DNA of 55,812 nt from Nocardioides sp. Root1257 (GTDB lineage Bacteria > Actinomycetota > Actinomycetes > Propionibacteriales > Nocardioidaceae). Shown here one piece after another: positions 34,169 through 42,426 of the stretch. The position numbers and the translations under genes were made by a program. The stretch lies in assembly GCF_001425175.1 (NCBI RefSeq), contig NZ_LMDV01000002.1, positions 179,955 through 235,766 on the forward strand, in the 5' to 3' direction. Numbering within the stretch: the first letter of the stretch is position 1; each line of letters begins with the position of its first letter. Below the pieces are notes generated by a model that did no database searches, had not been told where the DNA came from, and saw only the letters and a program-made list of their open reading frames with translations.

Positions 34169-34174
34169 TAGATT
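34169..34174 (+). promoter_or_regulatory. candidate -10 of yccF (leaderless geometry)
   Basis: TAGATT ends 6 nt before the ATG at 34181. The gap GATGCC has no ribosome site. Confidence 0.45.
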
Positions 34175-34180
34175 GATGCC

Positions 34181-34579
34181 ATGCGCGTCGTGCTGAACGT
34201 CATCTGGCTGGTGCTGTGCGGCTTCTGGATGGCGATCGGGTACGTCATCGCAGGCGTCATCTGCTGCCTCCTGATCATCACCATCCCGTTCGGGGTGGCG
34301 TCCTTCCGGATCGCCAACTACGCCCTCTGGCCGTTCGGGCGTACGGCGGTCCGGAAGCCGACCGCGGGGGCCGGGTCAGCGATCGGCAACGTGATCTGGT
34401 TCGTCGTCGCCGGCGTCTGGCTGGCGATCGGCCACGCCGTCACCGGGGTGGCGATGTGCCTGACGATCATCGGCATCCCGCTCGGCATCGCCAGCTTCAA
34501 GATGATCCCGATCTCGCTGCTACCGCTGGGGCGCGACATCGTCCCGAACGACCAGCTCGTCTACTCCCCCGCCGCCTGA
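34181..34579 (+). CDS. YccF domain-containing membrane protein
   Basis: The 132-aa protein has two copies of the YccF repeat: NVIWLVLCGFWMAIGYVIAG...IITIPFGVASFRIA and NVIWFVVAGVWLAIGHAVTG...IIGIPLGIASFKM. Each copy forms hydrophobic helices, so about four spans are expected. The family is widespread, with no firm biochemical role. The 3' end overlaps the convergent exporter gene by 60 bp. Confidence 0.9.
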   Translation: MRVVLNVIWLVLCGFWMAIGYVIAGVICCLLIITIPFGVASFRIANYALWPFGRTAVRKPTAGAGSAIGNVIWFVVAGVWLAIGHAVTGVAMCLTIIGIPLGIASFKMIPISLLPLGRDIVPNDQLVYSPAA

Positions 34580-35446
34580 GGGCGCCCGCGACGCCCGCAC
34601 CGGGCGCATCGCGACCAGGACGCCGAGGATCAGCAGCACGCCGCCGAGCAGCTCGGCCGAGTTGGGGCGCTGGTCGAGGAGCACCCACGCCGAGGCCATC
34701 GCGACGACCGGCGCGAGCAGCACCCACGGCACGACCGAGGACGACGGGTTGCGGGACAGCAGCGTGTTGAAGACGCCGTACCCGACCAGCGAGGCCAGCC
34801 CCGCGGTGTAGAGCGTCGAGACCCCGGCCTGCCACGAGAAGGACGCGAGCGCGTCGCCGACGACGGTCGGGCCGTCGACGGCCAGCGAGAGCGCGACCAG
34901 CGGGACAGGTACGACGAGCGCCGACCACACCGTCAGCGACAGGCCGCCCGTCACGCCCGACGCACGCGACACGACGTTGCCGATGCCCCACGACAGCGCG
35001 CCGAGCAGGCACAGCGCGAGGGCGACGACGGTGACCTGCCCGCCGCGCCCGACGGCCACGACGGCCAGACCGACCGCGCCCACGGCGACGCCGAGCACCT
35101 GCGGGGGTGTCGGCAGCTCACGGAGCACGCCGGCGGCGATCAGGATCGTGAAGATGACCTGGGCCTGGAGCACCAGTGCGGCCAGCCCCGGCGGCATCCC
35201 GGCGTCCATCGACACGTAGAGGAAGCCGAACTGCCCCAGGGACATGAACGCCCCGACCGCCGCGACCACCCGCCAGGGCGCGCCCGGACGGGCGACGAAG
35301 AAGATCGCCGGGAAGATCACGACCGTGAACCGGATCGCCACGAACAGGAGCGGCGGGACGCCGTCCATCCCCCAGTCGATCACCACGAAGTTGAAGCCCC
35401 AGATGCTGGCGACGAGGGCGGCGAGGAGCGAGTCACGGCGGTTCAC
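34520..35446 (-). CDS. EamA-family (DMT superfamily) transporter
   Basis: The 308-aa protein has ten predicted spans in two EamA halves. It starts LLAALVASIWGFNFVVIDWG, the classic first helix, and the second half includes SWGIGNVVSRASG...TAGLASLVGYGVFNTLL and PVVAMASAWVLLDQRPN. Such proteins export amino acids or other metabolites. I prefer GTG 35446 (VNRRDSLLAAL), which gives the usual N terminus; ATG 35497 would add 17 residues and leave only 21 bp to the LysR start. It is divergent from a LysR gene that likely controls it. Its 3' end is antisense to yccF for 60 bp. Confidence 0.88.
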   Translation of the reverse strand: MNRRDSLLAALVASIWGFNFVVIDWGMDGVPPLLFVAIRFTVVIFPAIFFVARPGAPWRVVAAVGAFMSLGQFGFLYVSMDAGMPPGLAALVLQAQVIFTILIAAGVLRELPTPPQVLGVAVGAVGLAVVAVGRGGQVTVVALALCLLGALSWGIGNVVSRASGVTGGLSLTVWSALVVPVPLVALSLAVDGPTVVGDALASFSWQAGVSTLYTAGLASLVGYGVFNTLLSRNPSSSVVPWVLLAPVVAMASAWVLLDQRPNSAELLGGVLLILGVLVAMRPVRASRAPSGGGGVDELVVRDDVAPQR

Positions 35447-35506
35447 GCGACCAGTCAACCGGGCGGGACCATGAAGCACCAGCGAATGATCGTGCATGGA
35501 TCCAGG

Positions 35507-35512
35507 TAGCAT
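35507..35512 (+). promoter_or_regulatory. candidate -10 of the LysR gene (leaderless geometry)
   Basis: TAGCAT ends 6 nt before the ATG at 35519. It lies in the short divergent region shared with the exporter gene. Confidence 0.4.
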
Positions 35513-35518
35513 TGCTGC

Positions 35519-36433
35519 ATGATCGACCTGGCCGCCCTCACCAGCCTCCGCGCCGTCGACACCCACGGCTCCGTCGTGGGGGCCGCCGACGCGCTGGGCT
35601 TCACGCCGAGCGCGGTCTCCCAGCAGGTCAAGCGGCTCGAGAGGCAGACCGGCGTCCCGCTGCTCGAGCGGGTCGGCCGCGGGGTGATCCTCACCGACCA
35701 CGGCCGGCACCTCGTCGACGCGGGCGCCCGGCTGCTCGCCGACCTCGAGGAGGTCGAGTCGGGGCTGCACGAGCGCGCCGGCGCGGTGTCGGGCCACCTG
35801 CGGCTCACCGCCTTCTCCACCGCGATGCGCGGCCTGGTCGCGCCGGTCGTCCGCGACCTGCGCGCCGCCCACCCCGACCTCACCCTCTCGCTGACCGAGC
35901 GCGAGCCGTGGGACACCATCGACCTGGTCGCGACCGGCCAGAGCGACCTCGGCGTCGTGCACCGCTGGGGCGACGTGCCGATCACGATCCCCGACCACCT
36001 CGAGACGACGCAGGTCGCGCACGACGTCGCCGACGTCGTGGTCCGGCGCGACCACCCGCTGGCCGAGCGCAGTCGCATCACCCCGCGCGACCTGGTCGAC
36101 GAGGGCTGGATCGCCACGCCCGAGGGCACCATCTGCCGCGAGTGGCTGACCCGGATGTACGCCGGCACCGGGCGGCTGCCCCGCATCGCGCACACCGCGA
36201 TGGAGTTCGACTCCCACCTGGCGCTGGTCCGCGCTGGTCTCGGGATCGCGCTGGTCCCCCGGCTGGGCCGTCAGCCGCTCGGCGACGAGCTGGTCGGCGT
36301 CCCCGCGCACGACCCCGAGCCGACCCGCGACGTGATCGCGGTGCACCGGCGCAGCATGGCCGGCTCCCCCGCCGTACGAGCCGTGCTCGCGGGACTCAGT
36401 ACAGCGCAGACATCAGGTCCCGCCGGCCCTTGA
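35519..36433 (+). CDS. LysR-family transcriptional regulator
   Basis: The 304-aa protein has the N-terminal winged helix of LysR regulators: SLRAVDTHGSVVGAADALGF, then TPSAVSQQVKRLERQTGVPL and LLERVGRGVILTDHG (residues 8-62). The effector-binding domain starts near residue 88 (LRLTAFSTAMRGLVAPVV) and ends with LVRAGLGIALVPRLGR. It is divergent from the EamA exporter with a 72-bp gap, the classical arrangement where the regulator controls the neighbouring transporter and itself. The 3' end overlaps the convergent thioredoxin-TPR gene by 38 bp. Confidence 0.93.
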   Translation: MIDLAALTSLRAVDTHGSVVGAADALGFTPSAVSQQVKRLERQTGVPLLERVGRGVILTDHGRHLVDAGARLLADLEEVESGLHERAGAVSGHLRLTAFSTAMRGLVAPVVRDLRAAHPDLTLSLTEREPWDTIDLVATGQSDLGVVHRWGDVPITIPDHLETTQVAHDVADVVVRRDHPLAERSRITPRDLVDEGWIATPEGTICREWLTRMYAGTGRLPRIAHTAMEFDSHLALVRAGLGIALVPRLGRQPLGDELVGVPAHDPEPTRDVIAVHRRSMAGSPAVRAVLAGLSTAQTSGPAGP

Positions 36434-37331
36434 GGACCCGCGGGTCGTCGTTGCCGACGGCGGCGAAGAGCCCGAGCAGGTGCTCGCGGGCAGCGTTGCG
36501 CTCGTCGCCGGACGTACGGCGGACCAGGTTGACCAGGCGGTTGAACGCGTCCTCGACGTGTCCACCGAGCATGTCCAGGTCGGCGACCATCGTCTGGGCG
36601 TCGACGTCCTCGGGCTTGGCCGCCCCCTCCGCGCGCGCAGCGTTGAGGTCGACCCCCTGGGTGCGCTGGAGCACCTTGGCCATCGCGAGGCCGGCCGCGG
36701 CCTCGACGTCGGCGGGGTTGGCGGTCACGAGCTTCTGGTACTCCTCGACGGCCCGGTCGATGTCGCCGTCGCCGAGCGCGTCCTGCGCGGCGGCGTAGCG
36801 CGGGTCGTAGTCGGGCTCGCCGTCGCCGTCGGTGTCGACGGCCGCCGACCGGGGCTGGTGCCGGCCCGCGACGCCCTGCGCGGTGAGCTGCTGCATGACC
36901 TGGGTCATCGCCGTCCGCAGCTCGTCGAGCGGCAGCACGTCCTGGATCATCGGCGCCGGGCGGCCGTCGAGGACGGCGACCACGAGCGGGATCGACGGGA
37001 TCTGCATCGCCTGGGCGATCCCCGGCGCGTCGTCGATGTTGACGAGGCCGACCAGGAAGCGGCCCTCGAACTCGGTCGACAACGTCACGAAGTCGTCGGC
37101 GAGCTGCTGGCTCTCCGGCATCCGGGTCGGCGAGTAGAAGACCAGCATCACCGGCGCGGTCATCGACGACTCGACCGTCGCCTGGAAGCTCTCCTCGCTG
37201 ACCTGCACGGCGTACGACGAGCCGCCGGCCGCCGCTCCACCGGTGGGAGCCGCGCCCCCGGCCTGCGGTGCGGGGGCCTTGAGGCCGGACAGGTCGATGG
37301 CGCCCGGGCGGGAGAACGGCTGCTGCGTCAT
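36396..37331 (-). CDS. thioredoxin-like TPR protein (CnoX/YbbN-like co-chaperone)
   Basis: The 311-aa protein has a disordered, Ala/Gly/Pro-rich N terminus (about 1-40), a thioredoxin fold (about 42-145) and C-terminal TPR-like helices (about 175-311: YAAAQDALGDGDIDRAVEEYQKLV and DVEAAAGLAMAKVLQRT). The CXXC active site is replaced by SPTRMPES, with no cysteine, so it cannot act as a redox thioredoxin. The cis-Pro region is IPSIPLVVAVLDG. In Escherichia coli the related CnoX hands clients to GroEL and DnaK. This actinobacterial version is likely a holdase or adapter. ATG 37331 gives MTQQPFSRPGAIDL. Confidence 0.88.
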   Translation of the reverse strand: MTQQPFSRPGAIDLSGLKAPAPQAGGAAPTGGAAAGGSSYAVQVSEESFQATVESSMTAPVMLVFYSPTRMPESQQLADDFVTLSTEFEGRFLVGLVNIDDAPGIAQAMQIPSIPLVVAVLDGRPAPMIQDVLPLDELRTAMTQVMQQLTAQGVAGRHQPRSAAVDTDGDGEPDYDPRYAAAQDALGDGDIDRAVEEYQKLVTANPADVEAAAGLAMAKVLQRTQGVDLNAARAEGAAKPEDVDAQTMVADLDMLGGHVEDAFNRLVNLVRRTSGDERNAAREHLLGLFAAVGNDDPRVLKGRRDLMSALY

Positions 37332-37363
37332 GCGCCCAATCCTAGAGAGGTCCCGGCAGGCGC

Positions 37364-38572
37364 CTACAGCAGACCCAGCGCCACCCCCTCCTCGCGCAGC
37401 TCCTCCCGCACGCTCGGGTGCGCCGCGTTCTCGATCAGCTGACGGGCCTGCTCGCGCTGGTCGTTGCCGGCGATCTCGGCGACCCCCTGCTCCGTGACGA
37501 CCGCGGACATCTGGAAGGACGTCACCGGCTCGTCGACGAGCGGCACGATCGTCGAGCAGTCGGCCTTGGGGTGCCACGAGCGCAGCGCGATGAAGGCCTG
37601 GCCGCCCGCGGCATGCATCGCACCGACGATGAAGTCGGTCTGGCCCCCGAAGCCGGAGTGGATGCGGGCGTCGATCCGGGACGCGTTGGCCTGCGCGAAG
37701 AGGTCCACCTGGAGGGCCGTGTTGACGCTGACCATGGCCGGGTTGCGCGAGATCAGCGCCGGACTGTTGGTCGTCTCCGTCCGCGCCATCTCGATCCGGT
37801 CGTTGCCGTCGACCCAGGCCAGCAGCTCCGGTGAGCCGAAGAGGAAGGACGCCGTGATCGGCACGTTGCGGTCCAGGGCGCCGATCTTCTCCAGCGCGAA
37901 GATGCTGTCCGAGAACATCTCGGTCCACACTCGCAGACCGCTGCGGTCCCGGAGCCCCTGCAGGGTCGCGTCGGGTACGGCGCCGATGCCGGCCTGGAGG
38001 GTCGAGCCGTCGCCCACCCGCCCCGCGACCAGCTCGCCGATGCGGGCCGACGCGTCGTCGATCGCCGTCACCGGCGCGGTCGGCAGGGGCGCGTCCGCCT
38101 CCACCAGCACGTCGACGAGGTCGAGGTCGACCAGCGCGTCGCCGTACGTCCACGGCATCTGGTCGTTGACCTGCGCGATCACCAGGCCACCGCGGCGCTT
38201 GGCCGCCTCGAGGGCCGCGGGTAGGACGTTGACCTCGACACCGAGCGAGACCTTGCCGTCGCGCGGGCGGGTGGTGTGCAGCACGACCGCGTCCGGCGGC
38301 AGCTGCCGGCCGAACATCGTCGGCACCATCGAGAGCCGCGACGGGTAGTAGCTCAGCCGCGGGCTGCGTCGCTGCCCCGGGCCGACGAAGGACGTCTCGA
38401 GGGTGACGCCGTCCCGGTCGGGCAGGCCGTGCTGGCCGTTGAGCGCCCAGAGCCGGTAGCGGTCCAGCGCCGCGTCGACGAGGCCGACGGTGTGCCACGG
38501 CGTCGCGTGGTTGCCGGTGACCACGATGCGGGGGTCGTCGGGCAGGGCGGCCAGGGCGCGGTCGAGGTCCAC
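37364..38572 (-). CDS. acetyl-CoA hydrolase/transferase family protein
   Basis: The 402-aa protein belongs to the class I CoA-transferase family (acetyl-CoA hydrolase, succinyl-CoA:acetate or 4-hydroxybutyrate CoA-transferase). Motifs: TLQAGIGAVPDATLQGLRDR, the probable active-site Glu in RVWTEMFSDSIFALEKIG, and NPAMVSVNTALQVDLFAQAN and GFGGQTDFIVGAMHAAGG. The acceptor acid is not determined. I chose GTG 38572, where VDLDRALAALPDDPRIVVTGN begins (20 residues shown: VDLDRALAALPDDPRIVVTG); the longer frame upstream has low-complexity residues. It lies on the opposite strand to the secreted protease and 32 bp upstream of the thioredoxin-TPR gene. Confidence 0.85.
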   Translation of the reverse strand: MDLDRALAALPDDPRIVVTGNHATPWHTVGLVDAALDRYRLWALNGQHGLPDRDGVTLETSFVGPGQRRSPRLSYYPSRLSMVPTMFGRQLPPDAVVLHTTRPRDGKVSLGVEVNVLPAALEAAKRRGGLVIAQVNDQMPWTYGDALVDLDLVDVLVEADAPLPTAPVTAIDDASARIGELVAGRVGDGSTLQAGIGAVPDATLQGLRDRSGLRVWTEMFSDSIFALEKIGALDRNVPITASFLFGSPELLAWVDGNDRIEMARTETTNSPALISRNPAMVSVNTALQVDLFAQANASRIDARIHSGFGGQTDFIVGAMHAAGGQAFIALRSWHPKADCSTIVPLVDEPVTSFQMSAVVTEQGVAEIAGNDQREQARQLIENAAHPSVREELREEGVALGLL

Positions 38573-38721
38573 GCGTCGATTCCACCAGATCGGGCGCGGT
38601 TGCACCCGGGTCGTTGGTCCCCGACCCTTGCCACTCCGGCCGCCTTCGGGGTAGGACGGACCTCGGCGCCACCCCGCCACAAGCGGGGAGCACTCGGCAG
38701 GCGCCTTTCTCGGGAGGTCTC

Positions 38722-40908
38722 ATGAAGACGTCGATCCTGCCCGCTGGAGTCGCACTCGCGACCTGTGCGGCCGGTCTGCTCATCCCCTTCGGCGCCGCGA
38801 CCGCGGCACCGAAGGTCACCACAGCGGCGAGCCCACCGGCCGCCACGAAGCCGACACCGAGCGACGTGCGCGAGGTGTCGCCGGACGCGAAGTTCTCGAC
38901 CAAGCAGCTGGGCAGCCTCAAGGCGCAGTCGCGGCTCAAGGCACTCGCCGCCGCGCCGACCCCGGCGGTCGGCACCCAGCGCAGCTGGCTGGGCCTCGAC
39001 GACTTCAACGGCACGCTCTACCGCAAGCCGTACACGCTGAAGGGCGTGGGCGACAAGATCGAGGTCTGGGTCGCCGACGACACGTCGTTCCCCGCGGGTG
39101 ACTGCCGCGGCGCCGCGAGCACGGTGATCACCCAGGCCCAGGTGGACCGCCTGATCAGCCAGTTCGACGGCAACATGTACCCGAAGGAGACGGCGACCTT
39201 CAGCACGCCGCCGGACCGCGACGGCACCAACGCCCAGATCTCCGGCGACTACACCGGTGACGGCGACAAGACCGTCGCCCTCATCGACAACGTCCGCGAC
39301 GACAACTACTACGACTTCCCCGCGGCCTCGACGTACATCGCCGGCTTCTTCTCGTCGCAGTTCAACGAGCTGCTCGACCGCAACGTGATGACGATCGACG
39401 CCTACGACTGGGCGCACCGCACCGGCGACAACCCGCCGGACGCCTCGACCGCCGACCCGTGCACCAGCCGGCCGGCCCGCCCGAACCTCTACGAGGGCAC
39501 CTTCGCCCACGAGTGGCAGCACCTGCTGCACTACTACACCGACCCGTTCGAGACGAACTGGATCAACGAGGGGCTCTCCGACTTCGCGCAGACCCTGGTC
39601 GGGTACGTCGACGCCACCAAGACCGTCGACCAGCCCGGTGCGGACAGCCACATCTACTGCTTCCAGGGATTCGGCACCGTGCAGACGCCGTACAACCCCA
39701 ACCCGCGTGACTGCGGCGGGGCCCAGAACTCGCTGACGCTGTGGGGCGAGGACCCGAACCCGGCCGCGATCCTGGCCGACTACGGCAACGCCTACTCGAT
39801 GATGCTCTACCTCTACGACCGCTTCGGGACGGACTTCATGTCCGCGCTGCACCGTGACGGTGAGTTCCAGGGCGTCGCGAGCCTCGCGCACGAGCTCCAG
39901 GGCGAGGGCATCAACAACCCCTACAAGGTCATCCACCAGTTCCAGTCGATGGTGCTGCTGGACAAGATCGTCGGCGACGCCAAGCACTCGATCGTGCTCG
40001 GCGCCGACAAGCGCGTCGTCACCACCCCGAGCCTGCGCTCGACGGTGAACCTCGACAACCCGGAGTCCTACGACACCCCCGGCGCCGCACCCAACGGCGC
40101 CGACTACGTCGCGCTCCGCGGTGCCGACGGCAAGGCGCTCAAGGGCGCCAAGCTCAAGTCGCTGACCTTCGACGGCGCGTCCACGCTGCCGACGCAGCCG
40201 CTCCAGTGGACGGTCGTGTCGGACGACCCGGACAGCCCCGGCGACCCGGTGCTGTGGTCCGGCAACGCCAACAACCTGGACAACAGCGCCGTCACCTCGG
40301 TGACGGTGCCGACCACGAACCCGACGCTGACCTTCGACGCCAAGTACGGCGCCGAGGCGACGTACGACTTCGGCTACGTCCAGGTCTCCACCGACGGCGG
40401 CTCGACGTACACGTCGATCGCCGGCGACAAGACCGTCGACGGACCGTTCGGTCCGGCCCTCAACGGCACGACGGACGGTTTCGAGCCGCACACGTTCGAC
40501 CTCTCGGCGTACGCCGGGCAGAGCGTGCTGCTCAGCTTCCGCTACGTCAGTGACGGCGGCGTCAACGAGGGTGGCCTGCTGGTCGACGACATCAAGGTCG
40601 GCGGCACCACCATCAGCGACGGCTCCAGCCTGGCCCCGTTCAAGTCGCCCACGGAGATCAAGCCGCAGGCGGTCGAGAACTGGAACGTCAAGCTGGTCGG
40701 CATCCGCGACGGCAAGGTCCCGACGGTGCTCCAGGTCGAGTGGAACGGCCGCAATCACCTCTCGCTGGACCGCCGCGACCTGCTGGCCGCGATCCCCTTC
40801 GACAAGGTGGTCGCGATCGTCGCCTCCGACGACTCGTCGGAGCTGGTCCAGCAGTTCGCGCCCTACACCCTGAAGGTCAACGGCGTCACCCAGCCGGGCG
40901 GCGCCTGA
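38722..40908 (+). CDS. secreted gluzincin-type zinc metalloprotease (M6/immune inhibitor A-like)
   Basis: The 728-aa protein has a CGGGAGG ribosome site, then ATG 38722. A signal peptide covers about residues 1-29. The zinc site is GTFAHEWQHLLHYY, with HEWQH at residues 263-267. The downstream third-ligand motif is NWINEGLSDFAQTL. NAYSMMLYLYDRFGTDFMSALH follows. The C-terminal part (about 450-660) contains beta-sandwich sequence such as ATYDFGYVQVSTDGGSTY, typical of immune inhibitor A-type domains, where GGLLVDDIKVGG is a recurrent motif. It is probably an extracellular protease. The leader contains a small hairpin, CCCCGC-CACAA-GCGGGG at 38672-38688. Confidence 0.85.
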   Translation: MKTSILPAGVALATCAAGLLIPFGAATAAPKVTTAASPPAATKPTPSDVREVSPDAKFSTKQLGSLKAQSRLKALAAAPTPAVGTQRSWLGLDDFNGTLYRKPYTLKGVGDKIEVWVADDTSFPAGDCRGAASTVITQAQVDRLISQFDGNMYPKETATFSTPPDRDGTNAQISGDYTGDGDKTVALIDNVRDDNYYDFPAASTYIAGFFSSQFNELLDRNVMTIDAYDWAHRTGDNPPDASTADPCTSRPARPNLYEGTFAHEWQHLLHYYTDPFETNWINEGLSDFAQTLVGYVDATKTVDQPGADSHIYCFQGFGTVQTPYNPNPRDCGGAQNSLTLWGEDPNPAAILADYGNAYSMMLYLYDRFGTDFMSALHRDGEFQGVASLAHELQGEGINNPYKVIHQFQSMVLLDKIVGDAKHSIVLGADKRVVTTPSLRSTVNLDNPESYDTPGAAPNGADYVALRGADGKALKGAKLKSLTFDGASTLPTQPLQWTVVSDDPDSPGDPVLWSGNANNLDNSAVTSVTVPTTNPTLTFDAKYGAEATYDFGYVQVSTDGGSTYTSIAGDKTVDGPFGPALNGTTDGFEPHTFDLSAYAGQSVLLSFRYVSDGGVNEGGLLVDDIKVGGTTISDGSSLAPFKSPTEIKPQAVENWNVKLVGIRDGKVPTVLQVEWNGRNHLSLDRRDLLAAIPFDKVVAIVASDDSSELVQQFAPYTLKVNGVTQPGGA

Positions 40909-40917
40909 CCGACACCT

Positions 40918-40956
40918 CGACCACCGGGCGCGGCACCCTGCCGCCCCCGGTGGTCG
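40918..40956 (+). terminator. strong hairpin after the protease gene
   Basis: Arms 40918-40935 and 40939-40956 are 18 nt each with one mismatch and a 3-nt loop. It starts 10 bp after the stop codon. There is no T tract, as is common for actinobacterial terminators. Confidence 0.65.
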
Positions 40957-40981
40957 TGTGTCGGCGCGACACGCCGGCCTC

Positions 40982-41020
40982 GGTGGTAGAGGAGGGCCGC
41001 TGGGCCCGTCTCGAAACCCC
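40982..41020 (+). repeat. R1 palindromic repeat, copy b
   Basis: Begins GGTGGTAGAGGAGGGCC and ends TCTCGAAACCCC. The inner stem is GGGCC-GCTG-GGCCC, whereas copies c and d have GGCGC-GCTA-GCGCC. The sequence differs but the stem is kept. It is followed 19 bp later by R2 copy 1. Confidence 0.75.
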
Positions 41021-41039
41021 GGCAGCGGCTGTCAGCAGG

Positions 41040-41083
41040 TAGCGGGGAAGATCTGGTGCACGGGGTGGATCAGATCTTCCCCG
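41040..41083 (+). repeat. R2 hairpin repeat, copy 1
   Basis: This 44-bp unit is identical to 44297-44340 except for one base. Arms CGGGGAAGATCTG (41043-41055) and CAGATCTTCCCCG (41071-41083) are perfect 13-bp inverted repeats around a 15-nt loop. It lies 51 bp downstream of the GH43 stop on the other strand. Confidence 0.85.
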
Positions 41084-41133
41084 ATATCCGATGCCTGGGC
41101 GGCGGACGAGTTCCGCGCCACGCGACCCGAGGA

Positions 41134-42075
41134 TCAGTCCAGCAGGCGGATGCCGTCGTCCGAGACGTCGACGGCGGACAGCCTGACCCGCTCGTCGGGC
41201 GTGTTGTTCGGCCAGTGGAAGACCAGCCGATCGACTCCCGCGAGGTCGGTGAAGACCATGCCGTGGCCGCCGTTGCGAGCCCACAGGGGCTCGTCCCGCT
41301 GCGTCCAGGGGCCCGTGACGAGGCCGGTCTCCGACGTGGCGACGCCCATCGCGTAGCCCTCCTCGCCGAAGCTCGACCACAGCAGGTGAAGGACTCCGCC
41401 CTCGGAGCGGACGAAGAAGGGCCCGTCCGTGAACAGCGGGTCCTTCGCCAGGTTCAGCTGCTCGGGAGGCTCGACACCCTCGGGGAACGACAGGGGCTTG
41501 CTCCACGGCGCGGAAGAAGCGGTGAACAGCAGGAGCGGAGATCCGACCACGGTCTTGAGGTCGGCCGACAGGGGCAGCGCGTACATCTCCCCGTCGGCGG
41601 GCCCGGGCGGACCGCCCGGGACGCCCTCGGCACCCCGGCTGTAGACGAGCCACGGTGCACCCTCGTCATCGATGAACAGCGTGCCGTCGAGGCACGGCAC
41701 GTCCCGCGGCGTGAGCGGGCCGTCGCTCCAGGGCACGAACGGCCCGGTGGGCTCGTCGGCGACCAGGACCTGCACCCCGCGGGGACCGTCGGCCGGGGCG
41801 GAGCTGGCGAAGGTCGCGAACATGAAGTAGCGGCCGTCGTGCACATGGACCTCCGGCGCCCAGAACTGGGTGTCCGCCCAGAACCCCTCCGTCGGCCGGA
41901 ACGCCGGGAACGGGCCGACCCACGTGTCGAGGTCCTCGCTCGTGTAGCAGTCGAAGCCGGTCGCCGGCCCGTCCCACAGGTTCTCGTCCGTCGTACCGAA
42001 CAGCACGTAGCCACCGGAAGGGTCGTCGAGGATGAAGGGGTCCCGCATCCTGATCTGGTCCAACCGCCTGCTCAT
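41134..42075 (-). CDS. glycoside hydrolase family 43-like protein
   Basis: The 313-aa protein is a five-bladed propeller glycosidase of the GH43/arabinanase type. It begins RMRDPFILDDPSGGYVLFGT, where the first Asp (about residue 12) is the usual general base. FWAPEVHVHDGRYFMFAT and CLDGTLFIDDEGAPWLVYSR supply the further catalytic-region carboxylates, and RNGGHGMVFTDLAG is a late blade. No signal peptide is seen, so it may act inside the cell on imported oligosaccharides such as arabinan or xylan fragments. GGAGGAG precedes the ATG at 42075. It stands alone without transporter or other sugar genes and is bracketed by repeats, so lateral acquisition is possible. Confidence 0.82.
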   Translation of the reverse strand: MSRRLDQIRMRDPFILDDPSGGYVLFGTTDENLWDGPATGFDCYTSEDLDTWVGPFPAFRPTEGFWADTQFWAPEVHVHDGRYFMFATFASSAPADGPRGVQVLVADEPTGPFVPWSDGPLTPRDVPCLDGTLFIDDEGAPWLVYSRGAEGVPGGPPGPADGEMYALPLSADLKTVVGSPLLLFTASSAPWSKPLSFPEGVEPPEQLNLAKDPLFTDGPFFVRSEGGVLHLLWSSFGEEGYAMGVATSETGLVTGPWTQRDEPLWARNGGHGMVFTDLAGVDRLVFHWPNNTPDERVRLSAVDVSDDGIRLLD

Positions 42076-42426
42076 CGCTGCTCCTCCACGGGACGCCGTC
42101 GCCGGTCGAGACGCACGCTAGGTCGCCGTGGAGGGTTCCGGGAAAGCGCTGACACGGATGCCTGCCATTCGCGGATCATCCGGTTCGAGCAACCACCGCA
42201 TCCACCGGTAGACCTGCCCGTCTCGGACCTCCACCTCGACACCGACTTCCACCGACGGACCTGGGTCGGGCCGATGGTCCAGACAGGTGCCGAGGACGCA
42301 TACCCCAGATGGGGGATGTGATCGACACGCCAGTCTGAATTCAGGCGGGAGGCAACATCCGGCTCCGCTACGTTCGCGAACGCTTTCGACGCCCTTCAGA
42401 CGTCGAGCGAACACGGGGGAACCACC
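42076..42426. other. 351-bp intergenic region between GH43 and a secreted-protein gene
   Basis: Divergent region holding both promoters, the remnant at 42118-42256, a perfect 12-bp palindrome CGTTCGCGAACG at 42371-42382, and an imperfect palindrome around GGAAAGCGCTGAC (42141-42153). That second site resembles a LacI-family half site. No complete gene is seen. Confidence 0.6.
42118..42256 (-). pseudogene. remnant similar to the C-terminal tail of the MmcQ-type gene at 46099
   Basis: Bases 42195-42231 match 46101-46137, the last codons of the MmcQ/YjbR-type gene, at 34 of 37 positions. The encoded tails are EVRDGQVYRWMRW here and EVRDGQIYRWVR plus stop there. In this copy the stop codon has become Trp and the frame runs on to 42118. 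No upstream MmcQ-type domain or convincing start is visible, so it is probably a decayed fragment of an NTF2-like gene. Confidence 0.55.

Noticed and set aside
42118..42414. A complete small gene antisense to the secreted-protein promoter
   Set aside because: Only the 3' part resembles a known sequence; the upstream part is unconvincing, has no ribosome site and overlaps promoter elements. Recorded as a remnant instead.
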